From Opitutia bacterium (lineage in GTDB: Bacteria; Verrucomicrobiota; Verrucomicrobiia; Opitutales; Opitutaceae), in assembly GCA_016190985.1 (NCBI GenBank), contig JACPPI010000003.1, positions 1-34,197 of the forward strand: 34,197 bases of DNA, read 5' to 3'. The translations under genes and the position numbers were made by a program. How positions within the stretch are numbered: the first letter of the stretch is position 1; every line of letters starts with the position of its first letter. Under the pieces are notes generated by a model that saw only the letters and a program-made list of their open reading frames with translations, was not told where the DNA came from and searched no databases. Positions 27,174 to 34,197 of this stretch are shown here, piece by piece.

Positions 27174-29972
27174 TCAGTTCACCGGCCTCGCCGTGCTGAG
27201 GTAGAGGCCGTTGAAAAGGAGCTTGTAGGTGCCGTGCGTGCCGGCGCGGAAGGCGACCTCGGGCCCGAGCAGCCAGAGCTTGCCCGTTCCCATCGGCGCC
27301 TCGAGCGCGGCGACGCCCTGGTCCAGGTAGGACTGGCCCCAGGCCCAGCCGCTCCGCAGGGGCGCGGCGCTGGCGAACCACGCGATGGGCTTCACGCCCT
27401 TGGCCGCCGCCTCGGGGAGGAGTTTGAAGACGGGGCTGTTGTCGAAGTAGACGTCGGCGGCGGACTCCATGCCCCAGGCCAACGGCGCGGCGGAATCGAC
27501 GGCCACGCGCAGGATGCTGCCGGGCACGTAGAACTTGTCGCGCGGCAGCGGGCGCTCCTTGCCCTGCGGTCCCATCTCCACGAGGGCGCTGCGCACGGGC
27601 ACACCGAGATGGTAGGCGAGGTTGGTGCTGGTCCCGATGGCGATGATGCTGCCGCCTTGCGCGGCAAACTCGCGCAGGGCCGGGATCGATTTCTCCTCGG
27701 TGAGGCTGCCGGTCCAGCCCCGATAGGCCGCGGGCAGGTCGTCGCCCGCGGGCACCTTGACCAGGGTGTCGCTGAGGCGGGGGTTCAACGCGCCGGCCGA
27801 CTTAAGCGGAGGGACCGCGCCGGTGACAAGAACGATGACATCGTATTTGGCGCGCAGGTTGCCGGCGTCGATCTGCTGCGGGTAGACGACCTCGAACGGG
27901 AATTCGAACTGCTCGAACAGCCACCGGGTCCAGCCGGAGGACATGGAGCCGCCGTATTGGTCCCAGAGCGCGATGCGCATGGGGGCGAGCTTGAGGGCGT
28001 CGCTTGTGGGCTTGAGGTTTGTGGCCACGGCGTTGAGCCCGAGCTCGATGGCGGCCCGCTCAATGATTGGGAGCGATTGCTTGGAGGATGGTATATAGAT
28101 CGCGCCATGACCGAATTCAGGATGCCCGGGCGGAGGCGTCTTGAGCCAATAAACGGCGGCGCCGGCCTTCAGTAGGCGGTTGATCAGGAGAAAACTGTTG
28201 TTCGAGCGATGATCAACCAGCCAGTCAGCAGTTGGTGGCGCCACCTTCCCCGCCGGGGGATTCTGGAGTTCGCCGTAGGGCAGGCGCTCGAAGGGGCCGT
28301 CGAAGGCGTCGAGCACGCGGTCAAACTTCACGCCCATCTGGTAGGCGACGGTCCATCCGGCGGAATCATAGGGCGCGATCGGCGGGCCGCCCTCGTATTG
28401 GAAATCGTTCGGGTGGTCCTGCGGCTCGAAGGCGTCGAGCACGAAGGGCCGGAAGGCCTGCGCGGCCTTCACGATGTAGGAGCCGGCAGCGTAGTTTTTC
28501 CCCGCGACGGTGAAGTCCGCCGTGGCGCGGTGGAGGGCGATGCCGGATTTCACCAAGGTGTTGATGAATTTGACCGCCGTCGGGAAGTCGGCCTGGTCGC
28601 GCGGGATGATGTAGCCGCGCGGATCGCGCAGCTCGGGCTTCTTCAGGGTTTCGTCGTAGAGTTTGGAGGGGATGATGTTGCCGGTCTGGCTGGCGAAGCG
28701 GAAGGCGCGGTCGTCGTCCTCGTCGGTCTTGGCGGCGGGCTTGGCGGCGGCGCGCATGGCCTCGACGCGCTTGGGTGACAGCGACCAGTGGTCGCGGCCG
28801 CCGCGCTCGATGGAGTTGGCGCCCATGCGCCAGATGTTGAAGAGCAGCTCGTCGCGGTGGCGGGCGGCGTGGTTGAGCACGGCGTAGTTGGCGGTGAGGG
28901 AGTATTCGATGGACGAACGGAAATGCCAGGGCTGGGGCGGCGCCGGCATGGGCAGGTCACCGGAGGGAATCTGGCGCTCCGGCACGAGCGGGATCTCCAT
29001 CGGCGTGGGGCTGCCCACGGTCTCGGTGAGCAGGCCGAGCATGTTGTGGAAATACACCGTCGTGCGCAGGCCGCCGTTCCACCAGGTCGAGAAAACCGAG
29101 CCGCGCTTCATCGTCGACCCCGCCTTGCCCTCGGCCAGCCAGCGGCTGTGCATGGCCGAGCCGATGGAATCGAGCTGCGCGACGAGCAGCGGGTCGAAGA
29201 CATAGTTGAACGGGTCGCGGTAGGGCGGACCGGCGACGATGGTGCCGGTCGGTCCGGGCTGGTGGTGGTTGTAGACGATCTGGGGAAACCACTCGAGGTA
29301 GAGCTGCCGCGCCATGTTCTGCGACTCCTTCATGTTGGTCAGCATGAAGTCGCGGTTGTTGTCGTGGCCGGCGTATTTCTGGTAGAGCCGCGGCTCGCGG
29401 TCGACGATGCGCGTGGCCGGGTCGGGCCGCCGCATATACCACGAGCTGATCAGCTCCTGGCCGTCGGGATTGGCGTGGGTGAAGAGGATGATGACGTGGT
29501 CGAGGATGCGGAGCGTCTCGGCATCGGCGCGGCTGGCGAAGCGCCAGAGGGTTTCGGTGAGCTGGGCGGCGCCGAGCGTCTCGGTGGCGTGCAGGCCGCC
29601 GTCGATCCAGACCACGGCCTTGCCCTCGGCGGCGAGGGCGCGGGCCTGCGCCTCGGTCACGCCCTCGGCGCGGGCGAGTTTCTGGGCGATCTCCTTGTAG
29701 CGGTCGAGCTTCGCCAGGTTGGCCGGCGAGGTGCAGATGACCAGGTATTGGCGGCGGCCCTCCTCGGTGGGGCCGATGTCGACGAGCTTCAGCCGGTCGG
29801 ACTCGGCGGCGAGCTTCTTGAAATACGCCTCGGTCTGCGTGTAGGTGGCGAGGTGGTAGTCGTCGCCGATGGCGAAGCCGAAATGCTCCTGCGGCGAGGT
29901 GAGGGCCGCGGCGAACGGCGCGAGGAACAGGGCGGCGGCGCAGGCCGCCCGGCGGAACAACGGGGATGTCAT
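27174..29972 (-). CDS. Secreted M14-family zinc metallopeptidase
   Basis: 932 residues. The N-terminal MTSPLFRRAACAAALFLAPFAAA is a signal peptide. The peptidase domain shows the zinc pair H128 and E131 in GGLHATETLG, a third His in YNHHQPG (236 or 237), GHDNNRDF with the substrate-binding Asn-Arg, and a likely catalytic Glu (E317) in LLTETVG. A long C-terminal half (about 450-932) resembles a class I glutamine amidotransferase-like fold without evident active site, as in other large M14 proteins of this kind. Probable periplasmic or exported carboxypeptidase, natural substrate unknown. ATG at 29972 gives the signal peptide directly. It stands alone: the oxidoreductase gene stops at 30017 upstream on the same strand. 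Confidence 0.9.
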   Translation of the reverse strand: MTSPLFRRAACAAALFLAPFAAALTSPQEHFGFAIGDDYHLATYTQTEAYFKKLAAESDRLKLVDIGPTEEGRRQYLVICTSPANLAKLDRYKEIAQKLARAEGVTEAQARALAAEGKAVVWIDGGLHATETLGAAQLTETLWRFASRADAETLRILDHVIILFTHANPDGQELISSWYMRRPDPATRIVDREPRLYQKYAGHDNNRDFMLTNMKESQNMARQLYLEWFPQIVYNHHQPGPTGTIVAGPPYRDPFNYVFDPLLVAQLDSIGSAMHSRWLAEGKAGSTMKRGSVFSTWWNGGLRTTVYFHNMLGLLTETVGSPTPMEIPLVPERQIPSGDLPMPAPPQPWHFRSSIEYSLTANYAVLNHAARHRDELLFNIWRMGANSIERGGRDHWSLSPKRVEAMRAAAKPAAKTDEDDDRAFRFASQTGNIIPSKLYDETLKKPELRDPRGYIIPRDQADFPTAVKFINTLVKSGIALHRATADFTVAGKNYAAGSYIVKAAQAFRPFVLDAFEPQDHPNDFQYEGGPPIAPYDSAGWTVAYQMGVKFDRVLDAFDGPFERLPYGELQNPPAGKVAPPTADWLVDHRSNNSFLLINRLLKAGAAVYWLKTPPPGHPEFGHGAIYIPSSKQSLPIIERAAIELGLNAVATNLKPTSDALKLAPMRIALWDQYGGSMSSGWTRWLFEQFEFPFEVVYPQQIDAGNLRAKYDVIVLVTGAVPPLKSAGALNPRLSDTLVKVPAGDDLPAAYRGWTGSLTEEKSIPALREFAAQGGSIIAIGTSTNLAYHLGVPVRSALVEMGPQGKERPLPRDKFYVPGSILRVAVDSAAPLAWGMESAADVYFDNSPVFKLLPEAAAKGVKPIAWFASAAPLRSGWAWGQSYLDQGVAALEAPMGTGKLWLLGPEVAFRAGTHGTYKLLFNGLYLSTARPVN

Positions 29973-30016
29973 GGGGTGGGGTGTGCCTGGTCAAGGTGGG
30001 TTTTGCGACCGCGGAC

Positions 30017-31525
30017 TCAAGGGGCCTTCTCCACGCCGGCGGCCAGCGGGGCGCCGTAGTTGAGGTAGAACTGGTTTTCGAAGATACCGTGCGGGTCGTA
30101 ACGCCGCTTGAGGGCGAAGAATTCCGGGGCTTGGGGATAGGCCCGCAGGAACTGCTCCGCTGTGGCGTGCGGCCGGTAGGGCAGGTAGTAGCGGCCGCCG
30201 CAGGCCAGCGCCACGTCGATCAGCTCGCGCGTCATCACCTTCATGGTGGCCTCGGCCGCGGCATCCCGCCGCTGGTGGAACAGCAGGACCAGTCCGAACA
30301 TCTCCTCCGGGGCGTAGCGCAGGAACGTGTCGTGGTCGGGCTCGACGTTGCGCACGGTGACATTCAGCAGCTCGGGCCGGTAGGACAGGAAGACCGGGCG
30401 GGACTTCTCGATGAAGTCCGCAAAGCGGCTGGCGGGGATGAAATATTCGTGGAGAATGTCGGTCGCATCCGGGTCGCGCGTGGCGTAAAGGTTCGAGGGC
30501 TCGTTCATGACCTGATTGCGCGACAAAACCTTGCCGGCGGTCTCGCCCATCTGCTTTTCCAGCCACCAGCGCAGGTTCTTGCCGTAGTCGCTCCCGACCT
30601 CGCCGCGATAGACCAGTCGTTTCAGCAGGCTCGGCTGCTCGTCGCGGAGGGTGTGCTTGGTCGGTTTGTCCGTGGCCGTGCGGCGCAGGAGAGTGACGGA
30701 GGCTTCCTGGAAGAACGATACGGGCGCCACGCTGATCCGGCCGTAGGCCATGCCCGCGTCGGGGTGGCCGCGCGTCAGTTCGTGGTAAACCTTCACGTAG
30801 TCCCGGGGCGCGACCGGATGGGCCTCCGCCTCGTAGTAGTCGTTGGGCACGACCCGGAGTTCGACCTCCAAGATGACGCCGAACAGGCCGTAGCCGCCGA
30901 GGACGAGCGAGAACAGTTCCTGATTCTCACCCCGGCTGCAGCGCACGATTTCGCCCGAGGCGGTGAGCAGCCGGAAGGACTCCACGGTGCCGCAGATCGG
31001 CGGCATGTCGTTCTGCCAGCCGTGGCAGTTGACCGAGATCGAGCCGCCGACGGAGAAATCGTTGTTGGTCTGCATGACGGAGACGGCATAGCCGCGCTCG
31101 TCGAGAAATGGAATGACCTCATGCCACCGCGCGCCGGCGCCGACGGTGAGGAGCTTTTTGCCCTCGTCGAGCGCCAGACGGTTGAACGGGTGCATGTCGA
31201 GCGCGATGCCGCCCGGATAGAGCGTGTGGCCGCCCATGGAATGCTGCGCGCCGGCGATCGCGATGTGCCGGCCTTCGCGCGCGGCGCGGCGCACCAGGTC
31301 GGCGAGCTGTTTTTCCGCCTCGGCGGGATCGGCGGCCACGCGGATCACCTCGGCAGGCTGGGTGGCGTTCAAGCGGCTGGCGTCGTCGGTGCCGGCGGCG
31401 GGCATGCTGCGCGGCGTCTTGCCGTCCTGCCACCAGACCCCGGCCAGAAACAACACGGGCCGGGCGACGATCAGGCCGGCGGCGATCAGCAGGATCGCGA
31501 GGAGGGAGAGGACGGTCTTGCGCAT
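30017..31525 (-). CDS. FAD-binding oxidoreductase, membrane-anchored (VAO/aldonolactone-oxidase type)
   Basis: 502 residues. An N-terminal hydrophobic segment (4-30) is a signal anchor. The FAD-binding PCMH domain follows: HIAIAGAQHSMGGH, with H95 in the position used for FAD in the GRGHS-type enzymes, then VGAGARWHEV, TNNDFSVGGSISVNCHG, and a domain end with LGGYGLFGVI. The C-terminal part has YYLPYRPHAT and a BBE-like ending DPHGIFENQF. It likely oxidises a sugar, lactone or alcohol using FAD; the substrate is not evident. ATG at 31525 is preferred since it begins the anchor, although the frame is open 28 codons further. It is the third gene of an operon with two membrane-protein genes, 19 bases after the preceding stop. 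Confidence 0.85.
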   Translation of the reverse strand: MRKTVLSLLAILLIAAGLIVARPVLFLAGVWWQDGKTPRSMPAAGTDDASRLNATQPAEVIRVAADPAEAEKQLADLVRRAAREGRHIAIAGAQHSMGGHTLYPGGIALDMHPFNRLALDEGKKLLTVGAGARWHEVIPFLDERGYAVSVMQTNNDFSVGGSISVNCHGWQNDMPPICGTVESFRLLTASGEIVRCSRGENQELFSLVLGGYGLFGVILEVELRVVPNDYYEAEAHPVAPRDYVKVYHELTRGHPDAGMAYGRISVAPVSFFQEASVTLLRRTATDKPTKHTLRDEQPSLLKRLVYRGEVGSDYGKNLRWWLEKQMGETAGKVLSRNQVMNEPSNLYATRDPDATDILHEYFIPASRFADFIEKSRPVFLSYRPELLNVTVRNVEPDHDTFLRYAPEEMFGLVLLFHQRRDAAAEATMKVMTRELIDVALACGGRYYLPYRPHATAEQFLRAYPQAPEFFALKRRYDPHGIFENQFYLNYGAPLAAGVEKAP

Positions 31526-31544
31526 GGGAAAACGGAGTGGCGGC

Positions 31545-32675
31545 CTAGTAGTCAAAAAGGTGCTCGAGCCGGAGGTTCTTGGCGGACATCTCCCGGAGCA
31601 CGGCGCCAAGGGATCTTGCCGGGACCTGCACGGCGACGCGCTTCACGGCGGGGCCGGTGAGGAGTGTCATGGTGAAGAGGGGCCGGCCCGCGCCGAGGTC
31701 GTAGCTCCAGGCCGCCGGGGCGATCAGCGTGAGCATGATCTCGTCGTTGCCGGCGATCTCCTCGAACTCGACGCCGTCCCGCGCGAGCAGGGGCACGGTG
31801 TCGGTGAAGCCCTGGTAGTGCGGCACCGTGAAGATCCAGTGTTGCGCGCCCAACTCCCGCACCCGCCGGACGCCGGGCCGGGCGAGGGATGTCTCCCCGA
31901 TGTTGCGGGCCGAGGCGAACACCTCCGTGTCGGCGACGCCGTAGACCGAGTGGCTGGCGAAACGGATCACGCCGGCGTAAAGCGCCTTGAGGCCGTATTC
32001 GAGGCTGAGGAAAAACTTGCGCTCCCACTTCCGGAGGAAGTGCGGGCCGAAGAAATCGTGGGCCGACCACAGCGTCGTGAACTTGCGGCCGAACGGGAAC
32101 TCGAACCACGGCCGGGTCGGGATGAAGTCGCCGTAGTCCTTCGCGACCTGCGCGGCGAAGGCGTCCTCCGGGGTCGGCTGGCTTCCGGCGGTCCATTCGG
32201 CGAGGCGGCCGACGGTGTTCTCGTAGACGCCCTTGACCCCGAACTCGACCGTGGAGCTGCCGCAGATCACGACGAGCATGAGATTGTAGCCCGGGTTGAA
32301 GCGGTAGTGTTTTTGGGCGATGCCATATGTCTGCGCGTAGCCGTCCCACATTTGCGCGATGCCCCGGAAGTAGGGGAAGCCGCTCGGCGGCTTCGTGGCC
32401 AGGTATTGCGCGTATTCCTGCGGGTTGAACACGAGATACCATTCGGAGAAGGTCAGGTAGGTGGCATCCTCGTCACGCCGATACTTCGGCGTGGCCGCGA
32501 TGCGCGCGGCCTGTTCCGGCGAAGCCGGGTCAGAGATGGGGCGGAATTCCTTCTGCGCCCCGCGGGCGGCGAGCAGGAAGGCGCCGACGGAGACGATGCT
32601 GCCCAGCAGACTGGCGAGGAATGCCCATTTGCCCAACCGCCACCACCACCGCGCTCGAATCCACCGGCGGATCAT
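31545..32675 (-). CDS. Conserved single-span membrane protein, unknown function
   Basis: 376 residues that I do not recognise. One membrane segment (about 15-37) follows a very basic, Trp-rich start (MIRRWIRARWWWRLGKW), so the bulk is expected to lie on the outer side of the inner membrane. The conserved-looking centre contains TYLTFSEWYLVFNPQEYAQY and GYNLMLVVICGSSTVEFGVK. It ends LRLEHLFDY. Its ATG overlaps the stop of the gene upstream (ATGA), and the oxidoreductase follows 19 bases downstream, so the three products probably act together, perhaps in electron transfer or envelope modification. That is inference from the operon alone. Confidence 0.7.
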   Translation of the reverse strand: MIRRWIRARWWWRLGKWAFLASLLGSIVSVGAFLLAARGAQKEFRPISDPASPEQAARIAATPKYRRDEDATYLTFSEWYLVFNPQEYAQYLATKPPSGFPYFRGIAQMWDGYAQTYGIAQKHYRFNPGYNLMLVVICGSSTVEFGVKGVYENTVGRLAEWTAGSQPTPEDAFAAQVAKDYGDFIPTRPWFEFPFGRKFTTLWSAHDFFGPHFLRKWERKFFLSLEYGLKALYAGVIRFASHSVYGVADTEVFASARNIGETSLARPGVRRVRELGAQHWIFTVPHYQGFTDTVPLLARDGVEFEEIAGNDEIMLTLIAPAAWSYDLGAGRPLFTMTLLTGPAVKRVAVQVPARSLGAVLREMSAKNLRLEHLFDY

Positions 32676-33106
32676 GGTGTCGCCGGCTTTTCACGCGCCG
32701 CCAGCCAGAAGCCGATCAGCATCATCGTGGCGGGAATCAGGATGTGCGGTGTGTTGGTCAGCGCGGCACGCACGCTCAGGTCGGGGCCGCGCGGTCCCAC
32801 GGTGCAGAGGTCGCCGTTCAGGAACTCCACGCCGAGGAAGATGCCTGTCAGGGCGTCGATGCCGTAGGGAATGCCGGCGTATTTGAAATAGTTCACCGAC
32901 CAGGCGTGCGACTTCCAGGCCACGACTCCGGCGAGCAGACCCGAGAGCAGATGGAAGATGTCGTCAATCGGGTCGATGGCGAACAATCCCAGGAGCCGGC
33001 CCTGCGCGTCCGTGAGGCCCGGCCAGTGGCTCAGGGCGACGATGAAAAGAAAATTGGCGCAGTAGAACCACGCCAGCCATTGGATTTTCGAGAACGGGTT
33101 GGTCAT
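32672..33106 (-). CDS. Small multi-span membrane protein, unknown function
   Basis: 144 residues with about three to four hydrophobic segments (near 10-28, 48-66, 78-95 and 118-137). The segment DPIDDIFHLLSGLLAGVVAWK recalls small DUF4383-like integral membrane proteins, but I cannot assign a function. ATG at 33106 is the first start. It is the promoter-proximal gene of the three-gene operon and overlaps the next gene by ATGA. rsmE upstream is separated by 25 bases and may be co-transcribed. Confidence 0.7.
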   Translation of the reverse strand: MTNPFSKIQWLAWFYCANFLFIVALSHWPGLTDAQGRLLGLFAIDPIDDIFHLLSGLLAGVVAWKSHAWSVNYFKYAGIPYGIDALTGIFLGVEFLNGDLCTVGPRGPDLSVRAALTNTPHILIPATMMLIGFWLAAREKPATP

Positions 33107-33131
33107 GGGCAGTTGCTTCGGCTAGGGGGCG

Positions 33132-33974
33132 TCATTCCTGCAAAGCGTGGCTCAGGATGCTCAGGGCGTAGACGGCGGCGGTGTCGCTGCGCAGCACCAG
33201 CGGGCCGAGCGTGATGGGCTGGAAGCCGGCCGAGATGGCCGCGGTCGTTTCCACCGGGGAGAAATCGCCTTCCGGCCCGACGAGCCACAACGCCTTGCGC
33301 GGGAGGTGTCCGTGTTTCGCGGCGTAACCGGCGAGCGACTTCTTCAGCGTGCTGGCGCCGCCGTGCAGGCTGGCGATGAGCTTGAGGTCGAAGCTGGTGG
33401 ACTCGAGGTGGAGCATGGCCTCCGGACGCGCTCTGAACCCCTCCGGAGGCCGGGTTCCACCTTCGATAGCTGCGGTGTCAGGCGCCCGCAATGTCGCAAG
33501 AAACGCTTCCAGTTTCTGCAAGGCCGCGATCTCCGGCAGCCACGGATTACCGCATTGCTTGGCGGCTTCGATGGCGGCGGTGCGCCATTTTTCGATTTTC
33601 TTCTCGGCGCGGTCGCCGTCAAGGTGCACCTGCGTGCGCTCGCTGAGGAGCGGCACGATGCGGGCGGCGCCGATCTCGGTGGCCTGGCGGACGATGTCGT
33701 CCATCGTCGCGCCCTTGGGCAGCGCCTGGGCGAGGGTGATCTCGTGTGGCCGGGGTCTCGCCGGGCGGGATTCCTTCACTCGCAGCACGGTTGCGCTCTT
33801 GCTCGGGTCGATGCATGCGGTGATCCACTCGCGGCCGCGCCCGTCAAAGGCCGTGACCGGATCGCCGCGGCCGCAGCGGTTCACGGCGACGAGGTGGTGG
33901 CTTTCCTCGGGTGAGAGTTGGATTTCCTTTGCGTCGGCGGGGGCGGCGGGAGCGTAGGCGCGGAAGTCGGGCAT
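33132..33974 (-). CDS. rsmE: 16S rRNA (uracil-1498-N3)-methyltransferase
   Basis: 280 residues. The N-terminal PUA-like domain begins MPDFRAYAPAAPADAKEIQLSPEESHHL in two parts. The SPOUT methyltransferase has ALPKGATMDDIVRQATEIGA, SERTQVHL, EAAKQCGNPWLPEI, and the knot motifs LWLVGPEGDFSPVE and ITLGPLVLRSDTAAVYAL. It methylates U1498 of 16S rRNA with S-adenosylmethionine. An inverted repeat (33417-33451) is inserted in frame between EAFLATLR and LHLE. ATG at 33974 is chosen by family start; the open frame upstream runs through the insertion-sequence end. The IS end lies 75 bases upstream, in the likely promoter region. Confidence 0.95.
   Translation of the reverse strand: MPDFRAYAPAAPADAKEIQLSPEESHHLVAVNRCGRGDPVTAFDGRGREWITACIDPSKSATVLRVKESRPARPRPHEITLAQALPKGATMDDIVRQATEIGAARIVPLLSERTQVHLDGDRAEKKIEKWRTAAIEAAKQCGNPWLPEIAALQKLEAFLATLRAPDTAAIEGGTRPPEGFRARPEAMLHLESTSFDLKLIASLHGGASTLKKSLAGYAAKHGHLPRKALWLVGPEGDFSPVETTAAISAGFQPITLGPLVLRSDTAAVYALSILSHALQE
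33417..33451 (-). repeat. Inverted repeat inserted in frame within rsmE
   Basis: GGCCTCCGGA (33417-33426) against TCCGGAGGCC (33442-33451), exact 10-bp arms and a 15-base loop. The peptide GGTRPPEGFRARPEAM is foreign to RsmE and lies in a surface region. Confidence 0.65.
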
Positions 33975-34013
33975 GGCAGGAAGCTGAAGGCTCGGAGCAC
34001 TCGGAGCAAGGCA

Positions 34014-34048
34014 GCGATTGGCCACAAAAGCACAGAGAACACAAAAAC
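34014..34048. repeat. Short dispersed repeat (CCACAAAAGCACAGAGAACA type)
   Basis: Wording akin to the kinase-flanking stretch CCACGAAACACACGAAAGG near 23256-23274 and to 23286-23357. It directly abuts the insertion-sequence end. Confidence 0.4.
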
Positions 34049-34197
34049 TGAAGTTGCCCCCGTTTTGTGGACAGAGGGCGCGGACCATCCCAAAAGGAAC
34101 CGATACCCATGCCCAAGACCAAACCATCCTACAGTGCAGAGTTCAAACGCGAGGTGCTCGCCTATCAGGCGAGCACCGGCCAGTCCCAGAAAGAGGT
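34049..34197 (+). mobile_element. Left end of an IS3-like insertion sequence (partial)
   Basis: From TGAAGTTGCCCCCGTTTTGT onward the sequence has the look of an IS3-family terminal repeat, ending inside the window after the start of a transposase gene. The right end is outside, so the inverted repeat and target duplication cannot be checked. It is inserted upstream of rsmE. Confidence 0.65.
34109..34197 (+). CDS. IS3-family transposase OrfA (partial)
   Basis: ATG at 34109, 29 codons visible before the window ends: PKTKPSYSAEFKREVLAYQ, the N-terminal helix-turn-helix start of an IS3 OrfA (HTH_Tnp_1 type), which binds the element ends. The usual OrfB with the DDE integrase core would lie beyond the edge. 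Confidence 0.75.
   Translation, partial: MPKTKPSYSAEFKREVLAYQASTGQSQKE

Overview
The window looks like a chromosomal segment of a high-GC Gram-negative bacterium, most likely Verrucomicrobiota near Opitutaceae. That placement is inferred from gene style, poor Shine-Dalgarno signals, abundant REP-like palindromes, an LPS gene (kdsA) and the TIR/TolB-like/TPR protein family. No rRNA, tRNA or CRISPR array was seen.

Layout. Positions 1-4164, minus strand: birA, then an ABC exporter operon (ATPase, ABC-2 permease, GldG-like accessory protein running off the left edge). Positions 4278-4796, minus: a small secreted or anchored protein of unknown function. Positions 5101-22232, plus: the centrepiece, a 17-kb array of five giant paralogues (called A, B, C, E and F here) plus a degenerate sixth start (D). 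Each has an N-terminal TIR domain with the candidate catalytic glutamate, one predicted membrane segment, then a TolB-like (COG5616-type) domain and TPR repeats. A-B-C-D are joined by ATGA stop/start overlaps, as are E-F. Between C/D and E lies a minus-strand toxin-antitoxin-like pair whose toxin frame has an in-frame stop.

Positions 22234-34048 return to housekeeping genes: a PfkB-family sugar or nucleoside kinase, a small conserved protein, pyrG (CTP synthase), kdsA, a free-standing lipoyl plus peripheral-subunit-binding-domain protein, a secreted M14-type metallopeptidase, a three-gene operon (two membrane proteins and an FAD oxidoreductase) and rsmE. The right edge holds the start of an IS3-like insertion sequence.

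The most interesting inference concerns the array. With TIR on the cytosolic side and TolB-like/TPR regions predicted outside the inner membrane, these proteins would resemble Toll-like receptors in layout: an external repeat sensor, one membrane span and an internal TIR output. The paralogues look like mosaics. The N-terminal TIR is conserved, the middle TPR region pairs C with F and B with E, and the C-terminal TPR region pairs F with A and E with C. The conserved TolB-like DNA block sits at the joint. E and F both lack the same 73-residue part of that block (219 bp in E, in frame; 217 bp in F, frameshifting), and a 141-bp stretch identical in both ends exactly at the deletion point. This is either recombination at the block or an assembly error, and must be settled first. 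REP-like or other dispersed repeats are translated in frame in the TIR-to-membrane linker of four of the five paralogues.
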